Under the pieces are notes generated by a model, which saw nothing but the letters and a program-made list of their open reading frames with translations, had not been told where the DNA came from and made no database searches. The translations under genes were made by a program, and so were the position numbers. This document shows, in pieces, positions 34,558 through 43,828 of a stretch of 64,000 bases of DNA. Position 1 is the stretch's first letter. Every line of letters begins with the position of its first letter. Source of the DNA: Nephrocerus scutellatus (taxonomy: Eukaryota > Arthropoda > Insecta > Diptera > Pipunculidae); contig OX352765.1 in NCBI GenBank assembly GCA_947095585.1, positions 64,109,425-64,173,424 of the forward strand. Direction: 5' to 3'.

Positions 34558-35670
34558 AAACAAACAAACAAACAAACAAACAAACAAACAAACAAACAAA
34601 CAAACAAACAAACAAACAAACAAACAAACAAACAAACAAACAAACAAACAAACAAACAAACAAACAAACAAACAAACAAACAAACAAACAAACAAACAAA
34701 CAAACAAACAAACAAACAAACAAACAAACAAACAAACAAACAAACAAACAAACAAACAAACAAACAAACAAACAAACAAACAAACAAACAAACAAACAAA
34801 CAAACAAACAAACAAACAAACAAACAAACAAACAAACAAACAAACAAACAAACAAACAAACAAACAAACAAACAAACAAACAAACAAACAAACAAACAAA
34901 CAAACAAACAAACAAACAAACAAACAAACAAACAAACAAACAAACAAACAAACAAACAAACAAACAAACAAACAAACAAACAAACAAACAAACAAACAAA
35001 CAAACAAACAAACAAACAAACAAACAAACAAACAAACAAACAAACAAACAAACAAACAAACAAACAAACAAACAAACAAACAAACAAACAAACAAACAAA
35101 CAAACAAACAAACAAACAAACAAACAAACAAACAAACAAACAAACAAACAAACAAACAAACAAACAAACAAACAAACAAACAAACAAACAAACAAACAAA
35201 CAAACAAACAAACAAACAAACAAACAAACAAACAAACAAACAAACAAACAAACAAACAAACAAACAAACAAACAAACAAACAAACAAACAAACAAACAAA
35301 CAAACAAACAAACAAACAAACAAACAAACAAACAAACAAACAAACAAACAAACAAACAAACAAACAAACAAACAAACAAACAAACAAACAAACAAACAAA
35401 CAAACAAACAAACAAACAAACAAACAAACAAACAAACAAACAAACAAACAAACAAACAAACAAACAAACGAACGAACGAACGAACGAACGAACGAACGAA
35501 CGAACGAACGAACGAACGAACGAACGAACGAACGAACGAACGAACGAACGAACGAACGAACGAACGAACGAACGAACGAACAAACAAACAAACAAACAAA
35601 CAAACAAGCAAACAAACAAACAAACAAACAAACAAACAAACAAACAAAAAAACAAACAAACAAACAAAAA
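34558..35670 (+). repeat. (AAAC)n with an internal (AACG)n block
   Basis: Continuation of the microsatellite right of gypsy-3. Positions 35469-35580 change uniformly to AACG before returning to AAAC. The right edge passes directly into satellite sequence (CAAACAAAAAGTGTTGTCC). Confidence 0.97.
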
Positions 35671-36170
35671 GTGTTGTCCGTCGGAGATACACTCGCGCAT
35701 ACAACTTGAGGACAATTCCCCCCCCCCCCACCCAACATAGACCACAGTGCCCAATCACTACCACATTTTTAGAAAAAGTGAGGTCCATCGGAGACACAAA
35801 TGCGTATAAAATTTGAAGAAAATCGGGTACTTTTTCTTTTACAAAATTTGTATGGATGCCCCCGGAGCCCGTGGCCCGATCACTTCCACACATTTACAAA
35901 AAGATGTTGTCCATTTGAGATACACATGCATATAAACTTTGAAAAAAATCGGTTACTTTTTGACAAAATTTGTATGGGCGGGCGGGCGGCGAAGCCCGAT
36001 CACTTCCAAATTTTTACAAAAAGTGGTGTCCATCGGAGATACACATGTGTATAAAATTTGAAGAAAATCGGGTACATTTAGTAAAATATTTCTACAAAAA
36101 TTTTAACAGAAAGTGTTGTCATGGGAAATACATAGGCGTGCAGAGTTTCAATAAAATCTGGCTGTAGGAA
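35671..36170 (+). repeat. ~122-bp satellite, diverged block
   Basis: About four to five diverged units with the GTTGTCCATCGGAGATACAC and AAATTTGAAGAAAATCGGGTA cores. Confidence 0.8.
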
Positions 36171-36796
36171 GTGGGTTAAAAATTGATTACAAGATTTGGT
36201 GTGTCATTCCGCAAGCCAGCCAGCACGTGAAGTTAATATAGGTTTTCAATTTCAAATTAAACTATTTAAAGTTCAAACGAAACCTTTTTCAAAACAAATA
36301 AAACTTTTTCCAAACCAAAAAAATTTTTTTCAAATCCATATGAAGCTTTTTGAAAATTAAAAAAAACTTTTTCGAAATCAAAAGAAACTAACAATTTTTT
36401 TCAATGGAGGGGGGCTGCCTGTCAACTGCTTGTGGCAATTTCATTAGGATATTTGTATTGTAATAGTTTCAGTCGTTTTGAGTTACTGTTTGTAAGGAAA
36501 CAGGCACTGAGTGAAACTCAGGTATTTGATAAGTCTGATGCATCGGAATTAAATCTGCCTGAGTATAACTTGGTGCCATTATTTTTCTCTCGACGCGGAC
36601 AATGTCCGAAATGATGTTGCGTTTCAGCTTTTGCCTCCATTTAGCCAAAGTTCCAATCGGGAATTCAATTTCATTTGGCTCAAAGTAAAGATACAAGAGC
36701 GCAACATCTACTACTGTTTCCTTTTTAGAAGCCCCCACTTAGACAGTGTTTAAACTCAGAGCGAGTTTGATGCACTGTCTAATTCAATCATAAGAA
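36171..36796. other. Unclassified, partly low-complexity
   Basis: 36280-36400 is a run of degenerate AAACTTTTTCAAA motifs. 36510-36580 matches 22373-22440 in reverse complement. A minus-strand 89-aa frame at 36469-36738 has no recognised domain. Confidence 0.4.
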
Positions 36797-36884
36797 TTGA
36801 CAAAACATCGTAATAATGAAATCGTTATTGCGGGAGATCGCAATGTACACAATTCTGGGTGGCTTCGCCATTCTGGCCAGGCAA
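36797..36884 (+). pseudogene. Fragment of a non-LTR retrotransposon endonuclease
   Basis: The plus-strand frame gives EIVIAGDRNVHNSGWLRHSG, which resembles the IxGDFNxHNxxWL block of jockey/R1-type endonucleases (with F replaced by R). Only ~28 residues survive before gypsy-4 sequence begins. Low-moderate confidence because it is short. Confidence 0.4.
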
Positions 36885-38632
36885 TACCTCATGTCTGTTT
36901 TATGCATCGTGTTGTTGTTCTTGTGATGTTGACTCTTTCTTCTGCTTCTATGTGCTTGGCTATGGAGGCTTGTGAAAGATTTTTAGCTCGTTTACATGTG
37001 CGGTGCGTTCCTTGTCTTGCCCTTTGTGCCTTAACTTCACGATTACCGGTGATATGAAGTCCGTAACCTGGTACGGTCCATCGTACTTTGGGGCCAATTT
37101 GCTGGCGAACCCTTCCAAAGCGTTCGAACCCTTCCAGAGTGGTGTTGTGTGATTAGCACCAGTTGTCCTACTTCGGGCTTCCATGGACGGCGTCTTAAAT
37201 TGTAGTGGCGGCTTGGACACCCGCAACGCGTTCTAGGTTTCATCGGACGATTTTGAAGACTTCTGCCATTTGTTTTGCGCGTTCGTCGGGTGTCTTCGCT
37301 AACGTACCTGTTCCCGGGGTGACCTGGTCGAACAATGCATGAGGGAGGCGCGGCTCTCTATCCTGGGTAAGGAAAGCGGGGCTGTACCCCGTTGAATCCG
37401 GCGAGGATGCGTTCTCGGAACACCCTTTCCGTCCGTCGTTGCTCGTCGCATAGGGATCAGCTCAACCCACTTGGAGAACCGATCGAAAAAGGCCAACAGC
37501 ATGGTGTTCCCATGCTTCGATCTCGGTAGTGGTCCCACGAAATCGGCGCACATCGTAGCCCACGGTTCCTCTGCGATTTGAGTTAGCATCTTTCCTGCTG
37601 CTTTGTTGCTGGTTGGGCTTATAGCGCTGGCAGCTTTCGGATCTTCTGACATAGTTTCAGACGTCCCGAAACATACCTGGCCAGTAGTAGCGTCCGCATA
37701 TGCGCGCCTTGGTCTTTCGAATGCCCATGTGACCCGCTGAAGCATCATCTTGGTTTTCCTGCAACTTTCTCCGCGGTTATCATCAGTGTTTCGCATGGTT
37801 GTCATGAAAGGGCGTCCGCGACTACGTTCAACTCACGCCGCCTGTATTGGACTTCAAAAGTTGTTGCAGTTCGAGTGCCCATCGTGCGATCCGTCCGGAT
37901 GGGCTGGCGATAGAATTCAGCCATTTCAACGAGAGGTGGTCCGTTAACACCGTGAAATGGTATCCCTCGATATCTGGTTCCCCAGACGATCGCCAGGCAC
38001 TCCTTCTCGGTTGGGGAGTAGTAGACATTTTGTGGTGGTTTCAGCTCCTTAATCGCGGCCACTTTATCGGGATCAGTATGTATGCCTTGACTGCTAACCA
38101 CGTGGCCCAGATATCGGATCTCCGTCTTGCAAAATTCGCACTTGTCCGGATTGATCTTTAGGTGGGCTTCCTTAGTCTTCTAAATACTGTGCGCAAGTTC
38201 TCCAGATGCTCGTCGAAGGTTCTCCCGATGATGATGATATCGTCAAGATAGGCGAACGCATTTCTGGTCCGATGACCCGGTCGAGTGCTCTCTGAAACGT
38301 GGCTTGTGCGGAGTGTAACCCGAATGGCATCACCCGCCACTGGAACAGGCCACGTCCAGGTACCATATGGGCCGTGTACTGTCTGCTTTTCCTCTCCATG
38401 GATATCTGCCAATACCGGTCTCGCAAGTCCAGGCTACTTATGTATTTGGCACTTCGTAGTCTCTCTAAAATATGCTGGATTCTAGGAAGGGGATATGCAT
38501 CTGGTATGGACCGTATGTTGAGTTCCCTATAGTCTATGCATAGTCTCCATTTGCCTGTCTTTTTCCGCACGAGGACTATCGGTGCGCTGTGGGGACTGTG
38601 AGAGGGTTCTATGCACCCCTTGGATAGGAGTT
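36885..38632 (-). pseudogene. Gypsy-4a pol (RT, partial RNase H, integrase)
   Basis: Minus strand. RT at 38158-38632 has VRKKTGKWRLCIDYRELN and DAYPLPRIQHIL, then a small deletion before the catalytic YLDD region, which survives in another frame. At ~38025 a deletion joins ELKPPQNV directly to [13 protein letters not shown], removing about 300 bp of the RT thumb and RNase H compared with gypsy-4b. The integrase core is at 37299-37805 (CADFVGPLPRSKHGN) and its C-terminal domain at 36960-37226 (KLAPKYDGPYQVTDFISP). It shares a 3' end with gypsy-4b (CATGTCTGTT at both). Confidence 0.82.
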
Positions 38633-38635
38633 CGT

Positions 38636-39775
38636 CTATTTTTTTTTTTCGTTGCCATCACTGCTGCTGCCGTGGTTGTTGTTATCCTGATCGATACTGC
38701 TGTAGTTACTACTGACTCTGGGGTGGTTGTTGCAATCGGTGCTATTGTAGTTACTACAGATGCTGAGGTTGTTGTTGCTATTACTGCTGCCGTTGCTTCT
38801 GCTGCTGTTGTTGCTGCTGCTACTACTGCTGTCGCTGCGGCTACGCCTCCTGTTGTGGTGCTGGAGATTCCTGGATCCCTTCTTACTTGGTTTCCCAAAG
38901 TTTATGTCGGGGAATGATATTGTTGAGTTCGCGTTCGTCCGGATCACGGCGGCTAGAGTTCGGCGTTTGTTGGTAATGTCTGCTGTGGATATTCTTTCGC
39001 CGACGGTGACCAAGCCCGGCAGTCCCATCGCTATCACCTTTTCAGCTGCCTCCAGAAAATACAGACCAAAGTCGGTCATGTTCGTTTGTTGTGGGATGTT
39101 GACGTGTTGGTCAGGATAAATGCCTTTATAAGCTTGCCACGTCCCATTACGACCTCTGACCCTATGCTCCTGGATCCAGTAGCCTCTGATAAGTTTTATT
39201 GTTTCTTCATGCCGTCCCTTGGCTGAGGAGTCGTATGCGTATATTTTCGCCTTTTCTGGTCTACCGGGGTGCAGTTTTATTCCACCGGCGAACCAGTGCA
39301 TGGCGTCCTTCTGCAACGGCTTCTTCGTCTTCCCCTGGTGTAGGTTGGTAGCGTCGCATGTTGTCCAGGAGGTAGGAACTGCACATCTTTGTGCGGGCCC
39401 GCTGTTTTCCGCGACTCGCCTCATTGCCCACCTTAGCCCGACCTCGATTAGCACATCATTTATGAACGCGCCGGAGAAGATGGTAGTCCATTCGGACGTC
39501 GATACCCCCTGGTCCAGGTAGATAATTGCAAATAATTCTGTATGTTGCCAATGGACTTCTGGGGAATGTTGCCGAGTGCTGTTGTTTCTTGGGTAATGGT
39601 GCCTCTGTTGGCATTTATTACGTCGGGACGAGGCTGCTAGGTACTTGTTGATTGTGTCTTCGGTGCTGTTGCTGTGGTTCTTGGTCGGCGCTTGTTGATA
39701 GCGGTCTGGGCGACAAATGATATTGCTAGATTTCCATGTCTGTTGTATGCATCGTGTTGTTGTTCCTGTGATGTT
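38636..39775 (-). pseudogene. Ulp1-like (C48) cysteine protease domain joined to gypsy-4a pol
   Basis: Ulp1-type enzymes cleave SUMO-like modifiers. The minus-strand frame is open from about 39775, with an ATG at 39452-39454. It contains FINDVLIEVGLRW (like the WLND..I entry block), a catalytic-type HW (His at 39296-39298), YAYDSS (Asp at 39230-39232, 22 residues on) and PQQTNMTDFGLY. The last has exactly the PQQ-x-N-x-x-D-C-G spacing of the family, but the catalytic Cys is Phe (TTT, 39068-39070). A Ser/Asn-rich tail runs into a poly-Lys stretch encoded by an 11-A run, one base out of frame with the RT that follows. Family assignment is by motif, not by search. Confidence 0.7.
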
Positions 39776-41885
39776 GACTCTTTCTTTTGCTTCTATGTGC
39801 TTGGCTATGGATTCCTTGTAAAAGATTTTTTAGCTCGTTTACATGTGCGGTGCGTTGTCTGTCTTGTCTTGTCCTTTGTGCCTTAACTTCACGATTACCG
39901 GTGATATGAAGTCCGTAACCTGGTACGGTCAATCGTACTTTGGGGTCAATTTGCTGGCGAACCCTTCCAGAGAGTTCGACAAGTGGTGTTGTGTGATAAG
40001 CATCAGTTGTCCTACTTCGGGCTTCCATGGAAGGCGTCTTAAATTGTAGTGGAGGGCTTGGTCACCCGCCGCGCGTTCTAGGTTTCATCGGACGATTTCG
40101 AAGACTTCTGCCATTTGTTTTGCGCGTTCGTCGGGTGTCTTCGCTAACGTACCTGTTCCCGGGGTGACCTGGTCGAACAATGCATGAGGGAGGCGCGGCT
40201 CTCTATCCTGGGTAAGGAAAGCGGGGCTGTACCCCGTTGAATCCGGCGAGGATGCGTTCTCGGAACGCCCTTTGCACTCCGTCCGTCGTTGCTCGTCGCA
40301 TAGGGATCAGCTCAACCCACTTGGAGAACCGATCGAAAAATACCAACAGCATGGTGTTCCCATGTTTCGATCTCGATAGTGGTCCCACGAAATCGGCGCA
40401 CAGCGTAGCCCACGGTTCCTCTGCGATTTGAGTTAGCATATTTCCTGCTGCTTGTTGCTGGTTGGGCTTATAGCGCTGGCAGCTTTCGGATCTTCTGACA
40501 TAGTTTCGGACGTCCCGAAACATACCTGGCCAGTAGTAGCGTCCGCATATGCGCGCCTTGGTCTTTCGAATGCCCATGTGACCCGCAGAAGCATCATCTT
40601 GGTTTTCCTGCAACACCTTCTCCCGAAGTGTTTTGGGGACGCATAGTTTCCACGGGGCTGCATGGTCGTCTCCGGCACGCTACTCTATGTGGCGACACAG
40701 TTGTCCGCCTTCCATGATATAATCAGGAAATTTTGCGGGGTTCTCCTTGACTTCTGCGATCCTCTTTTCTAGCCAATGGCATTTGGTCGTTGTTGATGGT
40801 TTCTCCGCGATTATCATCAGTGTTTTGCATGGTTGTCATGAAAGGGCGTCAGCAACTACGTTCAACTTACCCCGCCTGTATTGGACGTCAAAAGTAAATT
40901 GTTGCAGTTCGAGCGCCCATCGTGCGATCCGTACGGATGGGCTGGCGATAGAACTCAGCCATTTCAACGAGAGGTGGTCCGTTATCACCATGAAATGGTA
41001 TCCCTCGATATGCTGCCGCATCTTTCTGATTCCCCAGACGATCGCCAGGCACTCCTACTCGGTTGGGGAGTAGTTCTTCTCTGCCGGGTTGAGATGTTGG
41101 CCGGCATAGGCGATGACTCGTTCATTACCATCGAGCTCCTGGATAAGACTGCACCCCAAGCCATAGTCGCTTGCATCGGTCTGTAAGGAAAATTTTTGTG
41201 TGAAGTCTGGACATGCCAAAATCGGTGCTTCCGTAAGGTTTTGTTTGAGCTCTTCGAACGCTACTTGATGTTCCTCTCCCCTAGTGGTTAAGAGCTGTAC
41301 TGTCTTGTAGAAATCAGGGACGAATCGTCGGTACCAAGAGGCAGTACCTAGATAAGGTCGTACTTCGCGGACATTTTGTGGTGGTTTCAGCTCCTTAATC
41401 GCGGCCACTTTATCGGGATCAGTATGTATGCCTTGACTGCTAACCACGTGGCCCAGATATCGGATCTCCGTCTTGCAAAATTCGCACTTCTCCGGATTGA
41501 TCTTTAGGTGGGCTTCCTGTAGTCTTCTAAATACTGTGCGCAGGTTCTCCAGATGCTCGTCGAAGCTTCTCCCGATGACGATGATATCGTCAAGATAGAC
41601 GAACGCATTGGGTTCCATTTCTGGTCCGATGACCCGGTTGAGTGCTTTCTGAAACGTGGCTGGTGCGGAGTGTAACCCGAATGGCATCATCCGCCACTGG
41701 AACAGGCCACGTCCAGGTACCATAAGGGCCGTGTACTGTCTGCTATTCCTCTCCATGGGTATTTGCCAATACCCGTTTCGAAAGTCCAGGCTACTTATGT
41801 ATTTGGCACATCTTAGTCTCTCTAAAATATGCTGGATTCTAGGAAGGGGATATGCATCTGGTATGGACCGTGTGTTGAGTTCCCT
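39730..41885 (-). pseudogene. Gypsy-4b pol (RT, RNase H, integrase) of the gag chimera
   Basis: Continues the 41886-43343 frame on the minus strand. RT (41055-41885) has MPFGLHSAPATFQKA, YLDD and KCEFCKTEIRYLGH. RNase H has [20 protein letters not shown] and [10 protein letters not shown]. Integrase at 40203-40616 has CADFVGPLSRSKHGN. The reading frame is kept over about 3 kb, broken only by four point stops: TAA 41886-41888, TAG 41055-41057, TGA 40836-40838 and TAG 40680-40682. Later integrase (39726-40200) is frameshifted. Confidence 0.85.
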
Positions 41886-43343
41886 TTAGTCTGTGCATAG
41901 TCTCCATTTGCCTGTCTTTTTCCGCACGAGGACTATCCGTGCGCTGTGGGGACTGTGAGAGGGTTCTATGCACCGCTCGGATAGGAGTTCGTCTATCTCC
42001 GTGTTGATGATCTCTTGCAACGCTGGGTTTCGAGGGTAATACCGCTGTTTAGTTGGCCGTTGATCGCGCATAACAATTTTGTGCTCCGTTATATTCGAAA
42101 CTTCCGGTAGCTTGTCGAACTTGACAAATTCCCGTTGTAGGAAAACTGCGAGCTTTTCCTGATCTGTCTGCTGTGCGGTCGTGGTGGTGGTGCTCTGTAG
42201 GACGTTTTCCCTTGCTCCTATCTGGTCCATAGGATCTGGGAGGATCAGAAACAGGAAATCGGTGCGTCTATTCCCAATCCGGATGTCGAGCTGTAGGGCC
42301 TCGTGGATGAGTTTAGGCGTCCCTTCAGCCATCCGAACGGTCGTGTCGATAGGTACGCTGTTGGTTGCCCTTCTCTTGTCCGCAGCAAATTTCTCGCTGA
42401 TGAAGCTTCTGGTGGCCCCTGTATCGATGGTGGCATTGACGAGTTCTCCTCCTATGGCGACGTTGGCTAGAATATGGTTGGAATTTGATGTCAAGATGTT
42501 TAGTGTCGGCAGTTCTCTATCAGAAGACTCTTGTGCCCATAAACTGTTGGTTTCATCGTCGAGTTTGTTTGTCGTGATGTGTATCAGCCAATGATCTCTT
42601 GACCCCGCACCATTACCTAACACTTTTAGACCTCGTATTACTTCATCTGACAGGTCTAACAGGCGTATCCTATTCACGTTATTTGCTGTTGTTATTGCTG
42701 GCTGCGACGTAAAGTTACGAACAAACGCATATATGGTATGTTTTCGTCTGTCGTATCGCTCTTTTAGTTTTTTCAGTGCTTCTGTATAATTTGCATAAGT
42801 AATATTGAAATGTTTCAGCAAACCAGATGCTTCGCCTGTAAGTGATCCCTTGAGATACTGCAATATCTGTGCTGCCGTTAGCTTTGTGTTATCATTTATG
42901 GTGGAGCAGAACAGGTCGTAAAACGATTGCCAATCAGTATAGTCACCGCTGAATACTGGAATTGCGATTTTTGGTAGCTTCACTTCGGTATGGCTGCTGA
43001 ACGTACTGGTGTCCACCATTGTTTGATTAATTGAAGTTGTTAACTCCGGTTTTGATCTTAATGCTTGATTTAACCCTGCTACGATGGTGTAGTAGTTTTC
43101 CTCGAAATCCTCATCTGTCTCTTCTCTATCGTCTAATTCGATTATTTTATCCTCAACGGTAATGAATTCTTCCCGAAGTCTTGTGATGAGCGATATCCGA
43201 GCTTTGATTTGTTCCACTTGAGCTTCCTCGGTTATGTTTTTAATATAGTTGAGCAATTTTGTTACTTTACATTTCATTGTAGCGCGTCTCTTCTTCAATG
43301 TTGCAAGCGCTGCCATTTTGTTTTCTTCAGTATAAGTATGCAC
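41886..43343 (-). CDS. Chimeric polyprotein: BEL/Pao-type Gag fused to gypsy protease and RT start
   Basis: A continuous 485-residue frame. Residues 1-110 are coiled, charged sequence. ~121-275 is a DUF1759-like BEL/Pao Gag (VKLPKIAIPVFSGDYTDWQS, LQYLKGSLTGEASGLLKHF, LKERYDRRKH). ~290-372 is a gypsy retropepsin with IDTGATRSFIS (residues 306-316). ~403-485 leads into gypsy RT (VRKKTGKWRLC). No zinc knuckle is seen. Gag would build the particle and protease would mature it. The frame stops at a TAA where the pol relatives have Tyr. Copies at 44613-46070 and 48097-49575. The 5' side has a BEL-type PBS, so the whole 5' half is BEL-like. Confidence 0.82.
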   Translation of the reverse strand: MHTYTEENKMAALATLKKRRATMKCKVTKLLNYIKNITEEAQVEQIKARISLITRLREEFITVEDKIIELDDREETDEDFEENYYTIVAGLNQALRSKPELTTSINQTMVDTSTFSSHTEVKLPKIAIPVFSGDYTDWQSFYDLFCSTINDNTKLTAAQILQYLKGSLTGEASGLLKHFNITYANYTEALKKLKERYDRRKHTIYAFVRNFTSQPAITTANNVNRIRLLDLSDEVIRGLKVLGNGAGSRDHWLIHITTNKLDDETNSLWAQESSDRELPTLNILTSNSNHILANVAIGGELVNATIDTGATRSFISEKFAADKRRATNSVPIDTTVRMAEGTPKLIHEALQLDIRIGNRRTDFLFLILPDPMDQIGARENVLQSTTTTTAQQTDQEKLAVFLQREFVKFDKLPEVSNITEHKIVMRDQRPTKQRYYPRNPALQEIINTEIDELLSERCIEPSHSPHSARIVLVRKKTGKWRLCTD

Positions 43344-43532
43344 ACTACCAAACTAATATCACTTTATGAACACTTTTATATGCGATATAAAATAATTATT
43401 ATGTAATATTAGTGCAAATATGTAATAAATGTGATACTTAAGGTTTTTGAATCCAGGTTGAAACTATGTATTTCCATGCGGTTTCTCAAATCGGTAATTT
43501 CGAAAATTTGTTGAATAATGGATTAATACTCT

Positions 43533-43552
43533 GAATCCGGCTCGAAGGACCA
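43533..43552 (-). promoter_or_regulatory. BEL-type primer-binding site
   Basis: The minus strand reads TGGTCCTTCGAGCCGGATTC, ~190 bp upstream of the chimeric gag. To my knowledge this matches the primer site common in insect BEL/Pao elements and not the gypsy sites elsewhere in this window. Copy at 46260-46279. Confidence 0.7.
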
Positions 43553-43556
43553 ATTA

Positions 43557-43828
43557 TGTACCGCAATAATTGTGGCACAGAAGGTTGATACCCTGTTTAC
43601 CGTGGCTGTGGTAAATTGGTGGTGTGATGGCGTTTATTCAAATAAAACAATTGCTATCTCCACGATAAACACTGGCTTTTATTCACGTATAATAGTTTTA
43701 ATTTTATTTTGGTTGAATGTTGTATGTCAAGTCGGTGATGGTTGCTTGTAAAAAGTGAATGATTTTATTTTTTAATTACAAAAAGGTACAAAGATTCCCT
43801 TTTACTTAAAGAAGTCACTACGTGGTGC
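43557..43828 (-). repeat. Putative LTR of the BEL-like 5' half
   Basis: Begins TGTACCGC four bases beyond the PBS on the plus strand. The right end is uncertain because copy 1 is cut by the tandem junction. Copy at 46284-46555. No matching LTR is seen at the pol 3' end (39725 or 36885). Confidence 0.5.

Larger units (their letters stand above)
41102..43828. repeat. 2727-bp tandem unit, copy 1
   Basis: Gypsy-4b RNase H/RT, chimeric gag, PBS and LTR. The next copy starts at CCGGCATAGGCGATGACTCG, equivalent to ~41100. Confidence 0.88.

Noticed and set aside
38636..39454. First thought to be an endogenous viral nucleoprotein
   Set aside because: The HW, DSS and PQQ-x-N-x-x-D-x-G motifs with family spacing fit a Ulp1-like protease far better. 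No viral motif was found.
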